64,000 bases of DNA from CANLBN01 sp965230205 (GCA_965230205.1 OZ245996.1:62001-126000), one strand, 5' to 3'. Counted from the first letter of the stretch, positions 27,787 through 37,646 are shown. Numbers and translations are program-made. Notes: generated by a model from the letters alone, not told the origin.

Positions 27787-28263
27787 ATGGGTGAATCAGA
27801 GCAGGTTATCAGGGTTATCAAAAAATACCCTAACCGTCGCGTCTATGATACGGAACAAAGTAAATATATAAAAATAGATGATTTACGGCAGATGATCGTA
27901 GATGGTATTGAATTTAAGGTGATTGATACAAAAACCGAGGACGATGTTACTCGCAGCGTATTATTACAGATTATTTTAGAACAGGAATCCGCTATCAACC
28001 CCTTATTTACAACGGAAAACCTTAAGTATTTCATTCGTTACTCGAATCATCAATACCACCAATTCTTTTCTGAATATCTAAGCCATAGCCTAAACATGTT
28101 TAATGAACAGCAAGAACGCTTTACAACGAATATGCAGGGATTTTCTGGGCAAAATCCTATGGAAATATTGACTGATTTAAGCAAGAAAAACCTGGATATA
28201 TGGCAATCTGTTCAACAGTCTTTTTTTGAACAATTTAAACAAGAAAAAGAACCCGATAAATAG
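27787..28263 (+). CDS. phaR: Polyhydroxyalkanoate synthesis repressor PhaR
   Basis: 158 aa. RVIKKYPNRRVYDTEQSKYIKIDDLRQMI is the near-universal start of PhaR, the DNA- and PHA-binding repressor that controls phasin and its own gene. It is followed by the PHB-accumulation regulatory domain (about 60-130). It is convergent with the phasin gene across a shared terminator. When PHA granules form, PhaR is titrated from DNA, so phasin is made in step with the polymer. Confidence 0.96.
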   Translation: MGESEQVIRVIKKYPNRRVYDTEQSKYIKIDDLRQMIVDGIEFKVIDTKTEDDVTRSVLLQIILEQESAINPLFTTENLKYFIRYSNHQYHQFFSEYLSHSLNMFNEQQERFTTNMQGFSGQNPMEILTDLSKKNLDIWQSVQQSFFEQFKQEKEPDK

Positions 28264-28265
28264 AA

Positions 28266-28297
28266 AAAACCAACGACTAGTATTAACCGTTGGTTTT
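28266..28297. terminator. Bidirectional terminator between phaR and the phasin gene
   Basis: AAAACCAACG (28266-28275) pairs perfectly with CGTTGGTTTT (28288-28297). The A- and T-tails make it usable from both converging genes. Confidence 0.88.
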
Positions 28298-28323
28298 AGC
28301 AATAAATATCACAACAAAATGGC

Positions 28324-28680
28324 TTATTTAGATGCTGCTTTAGCTGTTTCTTTTTTAGTGGTCATTGTCTTGATGCCATCTTCAAAGATTGTTTTTGCAC
28401 CATCAAAAAATTTAGCATTAAGATCAGCAAACGCCTTAGTATCATCCATAAACATATCACCTGCTTCCTTAGCGATACCTTTCTGCTTTTCGGTATAAGC
28501 CACCATTTGATCAAAATTAGACACTTTTAAACCTTCAGCAAGGTTATCCATACCTAGCTTCGTGTAAGCCTTCATAGAGTCCATTTGAATTTTTGCCGCT
28601 TTTTCTGCAGTTTCAACAGCAATTCTGCCATAAGCCATGAATGGTCCAAACGTTTGTTCAAAGTTTTGTGCTGTAGTCAT
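28324..28680 (-). CDS. phaP: Phasin family protein
   Basis: 118 aa from the ATG of MTTAQNFEQTFGPFMAYGRI, preceded by GGGAG; a longer upstream frame is not supported. It is amphipathic and helical without cysteines, with repeated Ala/Lys/Met patterns (AETAEKAAKIQMDSMKAYTK) and an Ala/Lys tail, as in phasin 2 family proteins that coat PHA granules. It is last in the pha operon, separated by about 100 bases from the hydrolase gene, and may have its own promoter under PhaR. Confidence 0.9.
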   Translation of the reverse strand: MTTAQNFEQTFGPFMAYGRIAVETAEKAAKIQMDSMKAYTKLGMDNLAEGLKVSNFDQMVAYTEKQKGIAKEAGDMFMDDTKAFADLNAKFFDGAKTIFEDGIKTMTTKKETAKAASK

Positions 28681-28780
28681 TGTAATCTCCCGGACGGTGA
28701 GTGAAGTAAATATTCGATTTACGTAAGACAGGATAGCAAACCATTTTGTGCACCGCAACATTTTTTTTGCATTGCACAAT

Positions 28781-29707
28781 TCACACTTTTACAGGTCCAA
28801 TATCTTTATCCAGCCAATCAACAATAGGTTGAATTTGCTCTTTACAGTTCAAGCTGGGCGTATGGCCAATTTCGTTAAATTCAATAAACTCACTATGGGG
28901 CAATTCACTTTGCATTCGCGACATTAATTGCTCTGTCAGAAAGTCAGATTCAGTCCCTCGCAGCACCAATACGGGGCAATGGATATTTCGCCAATACTCC
29001 CAAAGATTAAAGTACATTAACAACCAATAACGCCGGTAATTTTCTGTGATGGATGGGTCATAGGCTAGACGATACCCATCTTCTGTTTGCATCACTCCAT
29101 GTTTAGCCATTTTTTTCCACTGCTTATTCTTCATAGGCTGAATAGGCGCATATTTGTCGCGCATATAGACTTCAGCCTCTTCTAACGTTTTAAACAGGGG
29201 GTTCTCACCAAGATATTGACTTAATCGCTGAAGGGCATTCATGGGAATTTCAGGTGCAATATCATTAATCACCAAACGACGAATCTTACTGCGATCCATG
29301 CCAGCCAATATCATTCCCATGAGACCACCGAGCGAAGTGCCAACAATATCAAAATGGTGAAGGTTTGAAGCAGCTGCGATAACGGTCGTATCAAGGTTAT
29401 ATTGCGACAAGTCATAATCGTCAGGCGAGCGCAACCAGTCACTGTGGCCTCTACCGACAGTATCCGGGCAAATGACCCTGCGATTTTTAGATAGGTTGTT
29501 TGCCAAATCATCAAAATCTCGGCCATTTCGCGTTAAACCATGCAAGCAGATGACCGGTGTCTTCTGTTCACCATCAGGTAGGTCCTGCTGGCAACTCCAA
29601 TCTCGATAAGCCAGGGTATGAAAACCCTTACTACTGATGCTATCGGCAAACCGGTAAGGGGCCAACTCAGATTCTTCAAGCAATAAGCGGCTTGAATTAG
29701 AATGCAT
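28781..29707 (-). CDS. Alpha/beta hydrolase
   Basis: 308 aa from ATG at 29707. A TTG four codons earlier also fits, just after the CoA-transferase stop. It shows a complete alpha/beta-hydrolase fold: oxyanion region HGLTRNGRDF, nucleophile elbow GTSLGG, acid in RGTESDFL and histidine in GHTPSL. In a PHA operon it could be an intracellular depolymerase, an oligomer hydrolase or a thioesterase. The GTSLGG elbow does not discriminate between them. Co-directional and nearly abutting with the CoA-transferase gene. Confidence 0.85.
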   Translation of the reverse strand: MHSNSSRLLLEESELAPYRFADSISSKGFHTLAYRDWSCQQDLPDGEQKTPVICLHGLTRNGRDFDDLANNLSKNRRVICPDTVGRGHSDWLRSPDDYDLSQYNLDTTVIAAASNLHHFDIVGTSLGGLMGMILAGMDRSKIRRLVINDIAPEIPMNALQRLSQYLGENPLFKTLEEAEVYMRDKYAPIQPMKNKQWKKMAKHGVMQTEDGYRLAYDPSITENYRRYWLLMYFNLWEYWRNIHCPVLVLRGTESDFLTEQLMSRMQSELPHSEFIEFNEIGHTPSLNCKEQIQPIVDWLDKDIGPVKV

Positions 29708-29721
29708 TGGCGTATTCAATG

Positions 29722-31677
29722 TTAAACCACCGCTTGCATCAAAACTGGCTTTAAAGGTTGCTCAACAATGAAACTGCTTCGTAATGTTTTTCCCTCCTGC
29801 TTAATATCAAGCCCCTGCCCTTGTAGCTCAGCCAGTAAACGAGCACGTAAAAAAGAGTCGCTAACATGGCTACAAGAAGTAGAAAAATATTTCTGTTCTA
29901 AATCGTTGAACATTTGCGCATAAGGTCTAAGCAAGGCATCCGGCACATCGAAGTCGTCATACCATATATGAGCAGGTATGCGATCGGAAATATTGTCACA
30001 TAGCCCTTTTATATAGGTATAAATATGGTCGATATCCTGCTGTCTTTTAATACCATAGCAACGCAGGTTGCAATAAAGCTCACCCTGAGCTGAAAGCTCT
30101 ATACGACGATTGATAGGCGCATCAATAAAATCCATACGCAAATCCATTTTTTCAGGCATAAAAATACGCGAATCCATGATCTTAAATTCATTAATAATCG
30201 GCCTAAAACTCATTAGTGAAAGGATATCTTTCTCAAGATCAATACCTGGTGCAATTTCTATTAACTCAATACCGTCTTGATGAATTTTAAAAACACAACG
30301 CTCGGTGACATATAACACTTCTTGTTGCCGCTCAGCGGCCAAACGGCCAGAAAAAGTAATATGCTCGACATGATCGATAAATTTAGAGACTTTACCTTCT
30401 TGTAAAATAATCAGCTTGCCATCTTCAACCTTGGCATCAAAACCACCTGCGGTAAAACCTCCCGCCAAAATAAGACGTTTTGCATTTTGACTAATATTGA
30501 TAAAGCCACCCGCACCCGCAAAACGAGTGCCAAACTTGGAAACATTCACATTACCAAAACGATCTGCCTGAGCCATACCAAGGCAAGCCATGTCGATACC
30601 ACCACCATCATAAAAATCAAACTGTGTATTGGTTGAAATAATAGCATCTGGGTTGAGTGCTGCACCAAAATCCAAACCACTTTGAGGTGCGCCACCAATC
30701 GTTCCAGCCTCAGCAGTTAAGGTAACAACATCTAATAAATCTTCTTCTGTCGCAACTGTTGCTACCCCTTCAGGGACACCAATACCCAAATTAACCACTC
30801 CTCCTACAGGCAACTCCATCGCTGCACGCCTGGCAATAATTTTACGTACTCCCATTGGAAGTGGCTCCTGCTGATCCAAAGGCACACGCAATGCACCACT
30901 AAAAGCATGCTTATAAGGAGTGGCATAAGTTTGGCAATGATTTTCTGGCGCTGATAAAACAACACAGTCGACAACATTACTTGGGATATCCACAGACTTA
31001 GGCGGTAAAGAACCTTGTTCGGCAATACGCTCAACCTGTACGATAGTAATGCCATTCGAATTCCGCGCTGCCATTGCAGAAGAGCAAACATCTAACTTCA
31101 GCACTTCGCGCTCCATCGTCGTATTACCACGTGAATCAGCAGTAGTGCCTCGCAATAGCGCCACATCAATTTTGAATGAGTGGTAAAACATCCATTCTTC
31201 ACCGTTAACATGATCTATCGATACCAGCTCTTCGGTAGTCCGCTCATTCATCCGGCCACCCTCTAAGCGGGGGTCGACAAAGGTATGCAAACCTACTTTA
31301 GTACGCAACCCGGGTTTACCACCGGCGATAACACGATACATTTGCGAGATACAACCCAGCGGCAAATTATAAGCCTCTATCTCATTATTCATCGCCATCG
31401 CTGCCAGCTTTGGCACAAGTGACCAATGACCACCAATAGCACGCTTGATTAAACCGGGATGCGCCAGCCGGTTTAAACCACGATCGCCAGCATCACCCGG
31501 CGCAGCAGCAAACACCAAGGTGAGATCTCTGGGGTGCCCTGTTTCAACAAAGCTTTTTTCCAAGGCAACCAGTAGCTCATCGGGCGTACCGATGCCGACA
31601 AAACCGGAAACCAATACTGTATCACCATCGTTAATAACCTTAATGGCATCTGCAGAACTACTTACTTTATTTCGCAC
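29722..31677 (-). CDS. Fused acyl-CoA:acetate/3-ketoacid CoA-transferase
   Basis: 651 aa from a GTG start with GAGG upstream. Both halves of a family I CoA-transferase are fused: subunit A-like (about 1-260, GFVGIGTPDELLVAL) and subunit B-like (about 275-520), where TLTAEAGTIGGAP carries the catalytic glutamate. An extra C-terminal domain of about 130 residues goes beyond the 515-530 aa of propionate CoA-transferase or YdiF. It exchanges CoA between an acyl-CoA and a free carboxylate. In this operon it could activate a hydroxy acid to hydroxyacyl-CoA for the PHA synthase just upstream. The extension's role is unknown. Confidence 0.9.
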   Translation of the reverse strand: MRNKVSSSADAIKVINDGDTVLVSGFVGIGTPDELLVALEKSFVETGHPRDLTLVFAAAPGDAGDRGLNRLAHPGLIKRAIGGHWSLVPKLAAMAMNNEIEAYNLPLGCISQMYRVIAGGKPGLRTKVGLHTFVDPRLEGGRMNERTTEELVSIDHVNGEEWMFYHSFKIDVALLRGTTADSRGNTTMEREVLKLDVCSSAMAARNSNGITIVQVERIAEQGSLPPKSVDIPSNVVDCVVLSAPENHCQTYATPYKHAFSGALRVPLDQQEPLPMGVRKIIARRAAMELPVGGVVNLGIGVPEGVATVATEEDLLDVVTLTAEAGTIGGAPQSGLDFGAALNPDAIISTNTQFDFYDGGGIDMACLGMAQADRFGNVNVSKFGTRFAGAGGFINISQNAKRLILAGGFTAGGFDAKVEDGKLIILQEGKVSKFIDHVEHITFSGRLAAERQQEVLYVTERCVFKIHQDGIELIEIAPGIDLEKDILSLMSFRPIINEFKIMDSRIFMPEKMDLRMDFIDAPINRRIELSAQGELYCNLRCYGIKRQQDIDHIYTYIKGLCDNISDRIPAHIWYDDFDVPDALLRPYAQMFNDLEQKYFSTSCSHVSDSFLRARLLAELQGQGLDIKQEGKTLRSSFIVEQPLKPVLMQAVV

Positions 31678-31689
31678 CGTTAGACCTCA

Positions 31690-32835
31690 CTATTTTTTGT
31701 TTGACACTTTTTCATTTAAAGTGTGACTATTAATTTGACGAGTAGATAACCATTCAAAAATACTATTGCTGACAAGGTTTTGTAATTTACTGCTAACATA
31801 AATACCAACATGACCTCCATTAAGAGGCAATTCGGTATAGTCTTCACTGCTGATATATTTTCCTAATGCGGTGGAACAAGGAGGTGGAATAATATGATCT
31901 TTTTCAGCAAAGACATTCAGTACCGGCATATTAATTTTATTGAGATTAATTTTTTCCCCATCCAAAACAAATTCACCTTTAACCAGTTCATTATTTTGAT
32001 AACAATTAATAAGCCACTGCTTTGCCGCAGCTCCTGGATGGTGAGGCCGGTCAGCCAGCCATTTTTCCATGCGCAAGAAATTTAATAATTTTCTACGATC
32101 TACGGCCATATCTGCCAAATTTAAATTGTATTTTGTCAACGACCGTACTGGTGTCAGCGCCTGGAAAACAGCCCCCATAATCTCACCCGATAAATTACCG
32201 TAGGCATCGATTAAGCGCTCTACATCAGTCGCATTTAAATTTCGCGTCCATAAATTAATGAAACCGTGGCTTGGGTTAGCGTCTTTTTGATCTGCAGCAA
32301 AATCTATCGGGGTAATTGATACAATTAAATTGCTGACTTTTTCAGGGTATTTTGCAGCGTATAATGTGCTAAATACTCCACCTTCACAAATACCAAAGAG
32401 ATTGATATGGTCGACACCTTGCTGCTCACATAGGGTGTTAACGCATTCATCCAGGTAATGACAGACATAATCATCAAAATTTAAAAATTGATCTGCACGA
32501 CTGGGGTATCCCCAATCGACTACGTATAAATCCACACCACGAGCCAGAAGATTACGCACCAAAGAACGGTCCTCTTGCAAATCGATCATGGTATAACGAC
32601 CTATCAACCCATAAACAATTAACACAGGGCCTGTTGTTGCCTTTTCTGAAGTGGTCGGCGTGTAATGATGCAGTGTCACTTTGTCAAATTCAGCGATTTG
32701 TGTTTTTGGTGTAGTACCTACCTGCACGTCCTTAACATTGACTTTGCCTAAAGTTTCCGCCCCCGTAGCCAACTGCTTGCTATATTCAAACATCTCGGAC
32801 ATAGAATCAAAAACCTGGTGTAGAGGTTTGTTCAT
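31690..32835 (-). CDS. phaC: Class III PHA synthase catalytic subunit PhaC
   Basis: 381 aa from the ATG that shares its A with the phaE stop (TGATG), so the two subunits are translationally coupled. Length and motif fit class III synthases (about 355-400 aa). The lipase-like box reads FGICEGG around residue 148 with the catalytic cysteine, the aspartate is in FAEKDHIIPP near 310, and the histidine is in GGHVG near 340. It polymerises hydroxyacyl-CoA on the granule surface as a complex with PhaE. Confidence 0.95.
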   Translation of the reverse strand: MNKPLHQVFDSMSEMFEYSKQLATGAETLGKVNVKDVQVGTTPKTQIAEFDKVTLHHYTPTTSEKATTGPVLIVYGLIGRYTMIDLQEDRSLVRNLLARGVDLYVVDWGYPSRADQFLNFDDYVCHYLDECVNTLCEQQGVDHINLFGICEGGVFSTLYAAKYPEKVSNLIVSITPIDFAADQKDANPSHGFINLWTRNLNATDVERLIDAYGNLSGEIMGAVFQALTPVRSLTKYNLNLADMAVDRRKLLNFLRMEKWLADRPHHPGAAAKQWLINCYQNNELVKGEFVLDGEKINLNKINMPVLNVFAEKDHIIPPPCSTALGKYISSEDYTELPLNGGHVGIYVSSKLQNLVSNSIFEWLSTRQINSHTLNEKVSNKK

Positions 32836-33728
32836 CAACTTGCCTTCTCTGGTTTTTTACTGTCAGTTTTCACATAATTTTTCATATTCTTTACTCTAGT
32901 AACAGGTGGTTTTTTTGTCATTTTTTTATCTGTCACTTTATCTGTCAGCTGACGTTTCAATGTGCGAACCTCACGCCGTAATTGATATACGGTATGGTGC
33001 AAATCATCAACCTCGGAACGCGTAGGGATTGACAGTGCCTCACAATATTCTTCAACAATATTTTTTTGTCTCAGCTTATATTCTGTACTTGCGTTGACTA
33101 ACTTTCTCTGAGCATTTAAAAATTCATCACTGCGCTGCATATTGACAAGAAAATCATTAGCGGTGTTTAACCATTGCTCAAGTGCTTCTTTAGGTTGCGG
33201 TGGCGAGTCTTTCTGTTTTTCTGAAAACTCTGCGGTAAATAAATTAAAAGCTTCCGACCACGTTTTAAAGATAACTGTTTGATACTCAGTACTGGCTTCA
33301 CGCATGGCATACCAATCTTTGCTGATATGCATAAACTTTTTTTCGAAAACGCCAAAATCGGCAAAATCAGGTGTTTCAAGCAAACGCTTGAACACCTGAT
33401 CCAACTCATTAATGCCTGAATTAAAAAAAGTTTTAGGGTTAAGTAAAAGTTTTAAAGCATCTAATGACTTGTCATAAGAGCCTTCAACATCCGCAGAAAA
33501 ACTTTCATATGTCGACCACTCTTGCATTGCTGATAGCCAAGCCTGATATTGCTGTTCGCACTTTTCCCAACTCTCTTTAGCACCGTCCAAAAACTCACTC
33601 ACATCAGCTGATGAATTCATAGAAGATAAGGACGACAACCAATCTGATTGTGCACGTAGAGCCTGTTCCGAGCCCTGCCACCATGCATCAATTAATGGAT
33701 TGCCTGTTGTAGAGGATTGATTTTTCAT
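32835..33728 (-). CDS. phaE: Class III PHA synthase subunit PhaE
   Basis: 297 aa, mostly helical, Trp/Glu/Lys rich, without enzyme motifs. The C-terminal part (EYCEALSIPTRSEVDDLHHTVYQLRREVRTLKRQL, about 215-260) is the recognisable PhaE region ending in a coiled coil and a basic tail. PhaE stabilises and activates PhaC. It overlaps the phaC start by a single base and follows the alcohol dehydrogenase stop by two bases. Confidence 0.92.
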   Translation of the reverse strand: MKNQSSTTGNPLIDAWWQGSEQALRAQSDWLSSLSSMNSSADVSEFLDGAKESWEKCEQQYQAWLSAMQEWSTYESFSADVEGSYDKSLDALKLLLNPKTFFNSGINELDQVFKRLLETPDFADFGVFEKKFMHISKDWYAMREASTEYQTVIFKTWSEAFNLFTAEFSEKQKDSPPQPKEALEQWLNTANDFLVNMQRSDEFLNAQRKLVNASTEYKLRQKNIVEEYCEALSIPTRSEVDDLHHTVYQLRREVRTLKRQLTDKVTDKKMTKKPPVTRVKNMKNYVKTDSKKPEKAS

Positions 33729-33730
33729 CT

Positions 33731-34885
33731 TTATAGCGCTTTCTGATAGATAGAGAACGCGGCATCGTAAGTCACTTCCCTAGGATTATTGACTAAAAGG
33801 CGCGTTTGCTTCATGGAATCTGTTGCGAGCAACTCAAGATCACTTTCCTTAACACCGACTTGGCGCAGCGTCGATTCCAAACCTAATTCTTTACCCAAAG
33901 AGGCAGACATTTCCAACATATTGTCGAGCTTACTACTCTCCGGGGTACCCTTTAATTCAGGGAATACCAAGTCAGCCAATTCAAGATAAAGTTTGCCTGC
34001 CTCCGGCATGTTGTATTCCAGAACATGAGGCAGTACTAAAGCATTAGATAAGCCATGTGGAACATGAAAATGCCCACCTAAGGGATAAGCCAATGCATGA
34101 ACTGCTGCAACAGGCGCATTGGCAAAAGCCATACCTGCGAGCATCGAACCCAACAGCATATTGGCGCGTGCATCACGATCATCCGGGTGAGCGCAGACTT
34201 GTCGAATGTTTGAGCCTAGTAATTCCAGCGCTTGGCGAGCAAGGCAATCGGCGACGACATTTTTTTTAATTTTAGATGTATAGGCTTCGATAGCATGAAC
34301 CATGGCATCAATGCCTGTTGCCGCTGTCACCGATACTGGTAAACCTACGGTTAATTCAGCATCTAAGACGGCGTAATCAGGTAATAGCTGAGGAGAAACT
34401 ACCCCTTTTTTCTCCGTTGCACCCGTCGTTACAATAGAAATAGGGGTTACTTCTGAACCAGTCCCCGCTGTTGTAGGGGCTAATATAAGAGGCAGGCGCT
34501 CACCTTTCACCATACCTACGCCGTACATATCTTCAATCGCCTGATCCGAATTAACCAACACAGCAATTAGTTTTGCCGTATCCATGGAACTACCTCCCCC
34601 TACAGAGACAACCCCATCAATACCTTCTGTTTTAGCCTGTTCTACTGCTGATAGAATGAGCTCCTGTGAAGGATCAGCAACCACATCAGAAAAAACCCAA
34701 ACACCAATACCTGCATCTTTGATGCTATCAATTGCCGCATTGGCTAAACCCAGCTCTAAAATCATAGAGTCAGTGACAAAAGCCACTTTTTTACAACCTC
34801 GGTCAGCGAGTAACTGACCGATTTTAGCGGTTGCGCCAACCTCAGATAGAACCGCACGAGTGGTTTGAAAACTAAATGATTGCAT
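33731..34885 (-). CDS. Iron-containing alcohol dehydrogenase
   Basis: 384 aa with TAGGAAA upstream. NAD-binding GGGSSMDTAK is at about 97-106, and the metal site is formed from D and H residues in GIDAMVHAIEAY, AVHALAYPLGGHFHVPHG and nearby, as in the group III family (FucO, YiaY, 4-hydroxybutyrate and 1,3-propanediol dehydrogenases). It reversibly reduces an aldehyde or semialdehyde to the alcohol. Placed two bases ahead of phaE and before a CoA-transferase, it could make the hydroxy acid that becomes the polymer unit. The substrate is inferred from context only. Confidence 0.92.
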   Translation of the reverse strand: MQSFSFQTTRAVLSEVGATAKIGQLLADRGCKKVAFVTDSMILELGLANAAIDSIKDAGIGVWVFSDVVADPSQELILSAVEQAKTEGIDGVVSVGGGSSMDTAKLIAVLVNSDQAIEDMYGVGMVKGERLPLILAPTTAGTGSEVTPISIVTTGATEKKGVVSPQLLPDYAVLDAELTVGLPVSVTAATGIDAMVHAIEAYTSKIKKNVVADCLARQALELLGSNIRQVCAHPDDRDARANMLLGSMLAGMAFANAPVAAVHALAYPLGGHFHVPHGLSNALVLPHVLEYNMPEAGKLYLELADLVFPELKGTPESSKLDNMLEMSASLGKELGLESTLRQVGVKESDLELLATDSMKQTRLLVNNPREVTYDAAFSIYQKAL

Positions 34886-34936
34886 AATGATTTCCTAATA
34901 ATCGTTGTCTTAATTAAACGGTGATAGACAAAATAG

Positions 34937-34960
34937 AAAATGCTTTTTAAAGAGCATTTT
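34937..34960 (-). terminator. Weak hairpin between the ThDP enzyme and alcohol dehydrogenase genes
   Basis: AAAATGCT (34937-34944) pairs with AGCATTTT (34953-34960). The T-rich stretch after it on the minus strand is short and broken (CTATTTTGTC). It may partially end the ThDP-enzyme transcript or just protect the downstream mRNA. Confidence 0.4.
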
Positions 34961-34974
34961 CAATAATTAATATG

Positions 34975-36687
34975 TTAAATAGGCGGAGACAGGTTTTTTA
35001 ATTTTTCCGTTAACTTCATATTTTCGGAATAATCGACAGGGCAATCGATAATAGAAACTGTGCCATCATTCAGAGCTTCATTGAGAACAGGCAATAGACA
35101 TTCTGCTCGCTCAACTCGATAACCTTTGGCGCCAAAGCTTTCAGCAAACTTTACAAAGTCAGGGTTATTAAATTCAATCGAGGTAGAACGACCAAAATGA
35201 CGCTCTTGGTGCCATTCAATTAAACCGTACTTACTGTCATTAAAAATAAGGATAACGATATCTAAACCGAGCCTAAGCGCTGTATCGATTTCCTGATTAT
35301 TCATCATAAAACCTGCGTCACCGCAAACAGCTACTGCTTTACGTTCAGGAAAAGCGACTTTGGCAGCGATAGCTCCGGGTAGAGCAATACCCATCGATGC
35401 GAAACCGTTGGAGATAATGCAGGTATTCGGCGCTTCAGCTTGATACATTCGCGCCATCCACATTTTATGAGCACCGACATCTGAAACAACGATATCTTCG
35501 TTATCCAAAGCCTGACGTAAATCCCATATGATTTTTTGCGGCTTAATCGGAAACTCTAAACAATCCTTATGTTCTGATACTTCGTCAGTAACAATTTGGT
35601 GCAGTTGATGAATTTTCGTTTGCACTGCTTTTTTGCACGATTGGGCAATAACATTTAGCGAACTGGCTATATGACCTATCACTCCAGACTCAAGAATATA
35701 ATGTTGATCAACCTCGCCAGGGCTACAGCAGATATGAATAATTTTTTTGTCGCGATGTGGATTCCAAAGCCGAGGATGATATTCCACCATATCAACACCA
35801 ACACAAATGACTAAATCTGCTTCCTGAAATCCATAAGAAACATAATCCGCTGCCTGCAGACCCACAGCACCTAAACTTAGTTCATGGCTGAAAGGAATGG
35901 TGCCTTTAGCCATAAAAGTTGTGGCAACTGGAATATTCAGTTTCTCAGCAAATGCCACAAGTGCCTCGCTGGCATTACCGCGAATGACGCCATTTCCAGC
36001 CATAATGATAGGAGCCTTAGCTGAAGAGATTATCGTTGCTGCCTTATGACAAACTTCAAATGTAGCGATAGCTGGTTTAGGACTTTGCTTCTTTAACGGC
36101 TCGGCTTCAGGCATTTCCATTGAAGCAATATTTTCAGGAAAATCAATAAAACAACAACCTGGCTTTTCTGACTCCGAGATTTTGAATGCTTTACGTATAA
36201 CTTCTGGAATAATTTTAGGCGTACGAATTTGTGTAGAAAATTTTGTAATAGGCTGAAATAAATCAACTAAATCAAGAATTTGATGACTTTCTTTGTGCAT
36301 GCGATCGGTTGAGCCTTGACCAGCAATTGCAACAATTGGTGCCCGATCCATATTGGCATCAGCAACACCCGTCACTAAATTTGTTGCTCCAGGCCCTAAC
36401 GTCGATAAACAAACGCCAGCCCTCCCTGTTAACCTACCTAACACATCAGCAATAAAAGCTGCACCTTGCTCATGACGTGTCGTCACAAATTGAATAGGAC
36501 TATCAATAAGAGCATCCAGGAAGTCTATATTTTCTTCACCAGGCACGCCGAAGATATATTCTACGCCTTCGTTCTCTAAACATTTAACCAGCAATTCACT
36601 GGCATTAATATTTTTTTGTTTTTTTTGATTGATATTGAAAACTTTAAGACTTTGTTCAATCTCACCTTCGGCTTGCATCATTTTCAT
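34975..36687 (-). CDS. Thiamine-diphosphate enzyme, acetolactate synthase family
   Basis: 570 aa with AAAGGT upstream. It has the standard three-domain ThDP layout: a PYR domain with catalytic glutamate in RHEQGAAFIADVLGR, a central FAD/nucleotide-type domain (about 220-350), and a PP domain with the metal motif GDAGFMMNNQEIDTA and IFNDSKYGLI. It resembles the large subunit of acetolactate synthase or the catabolic AlsS. No small regulatory subunit gene follows. Because it leads into the PHA genes on the same strand, a different 2-oxoacid carboligase or decarboxylase role that yields an aldehyde is possible. Confidence 0.85.
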   Translation of the reverse strand: MKMMQAEGEIEQSLKVFNINQKKQKNINASELLVKCLENEGVEYIFGVPGEENIDFLDALIDSPIQFVTTRHEQGAAFIADVLGRLTGRAGVCLSTLGPGATNLVTGVADANMDRAPIVAIAGQGSTDRMHKESHQILDLVDLFQPITKFSTQIRTPKIIPEVIRKAFKISESEKPGCCFIDFPENIASMEMPEAEPLKKQSPKPAIATFEVCHKAATIISSAKAPIIMAGNGVIRGNASEALVAFAEKLNIPVATTFMAKGTIPFSHELSLGAVGLQAADYVSYGFQEADLVICVGVDMVEYHPRLWNPHRDKKIIHICCSPGEVDQHYILESGVIGHIASSLNVIAQSCKKAVQTKIHQLHQIVTDEVSEHKDCLEFPIKPQKIIWDLRQALDNEDIVVSDVGAHKMWMARMYQAEAPNTCIISNGFASMGIALPGAIAAKVAFPERKAVAVCGDAGFMMNNQEIDTALRLGLDIVILIFNDSKYGLIEWHQERHFGRSTSIEFNNPDFVKFAESFGAKGYRVERAECLLPVLNEALNDGTVSIIDCPVDYSENMKLTEKLKNLSPPI

Positions 36688-37646
36688 ATTTACCTTTCGA
36701 TATATTTGTAGCTAAAAAGTACAAACAAATTAAGTCAGAAATATTACAAAAAAACAAAATAAAATAAAATATTGATTTTAAAATAAAATTTAAAATACAA
36801 ACGTCTTTAAAAAAACCAAATAGTTATTTTCTCTTTTAAATATTCTTCATTTACTTGTCACCTAAATTATTTTTTTTCAATATATTAATGGCTTATGCAC
36901 GTTGCTTGCCAAAAAAACAATCCAAGCAAAAAGATCAAAAAAAACACTATCACTAAAGCTTACAAAACATGCTTTACACACCCACAAAACGCCTTATTCA
37001 AAAACATAAATCACTGTAAAATAAGGAAAAAGACAATAAATTCACTCATTTTCCATACAAAAATATCAATCTACACTCCTGTTTAAAAAATATGCTTTCT
37101 AATAGTGCATTATTTTTAACATTGTTTTTTTTGCATTTTATTGGTGCGTAAATATTAGCAGGCGAGAAGATAGGATTTAATCAATCATAATTTTCAGAAG
37201 AGGCATTTAAGAAATTTAGCGCGCCAAATATGAAGATTAATTTTTTATTATATTAATATTAATTTTTTATAATAAATAAAAGAATAGTTACATTTGACGA
37301 CAAATTTTTCCGAAAAGAAAAACAGACAACTTATAAAACGATTGAAATCAGACCATTTCAAAACACTCAACCGCTACCTTAACAAGTTATATATTAATGA
37401 ATTCTTTATTAGTGGCGCGATTATCATTAAAAAATTAGTATATTATTTTTATGACCAGAAATATTTTATTATTGGATGATAGAAAAATAAAAATCTAACT
37501 AAAAAAATAATAACGTTAATAGCTAATACGATACCAAAAGATGAGATATTAAATCGAAGAAAATGGATAAATGTGCGCTTTAATGGCACAAATATTATCA
37601 TAATGCTGCATCAACACTATTTGCACTGTTAGCAGTATTATTATTT
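36688..37646. other. Long AT-rich intergenic region
   Basis: About 960 bases with very low GC, between the ThDP enzyme gene and motY. Two short plus-strand frames (36895-37086 and 37294-37479) are Lys/Asn/Phe rich with no ribosome site and look like chance products of composition. I see no tRNA, repeat element or clear terminator. The promoter of the pha-side operon must lie in the first 150 bases. Confidence 0.5.

Noticed and set aside
36895..37479. Two short Lys/Asn/Phe-rich frames in the AT-rich gap
   Set aside because: No ribosome site, no recognisable similarity, and length expected by chance in such composition.
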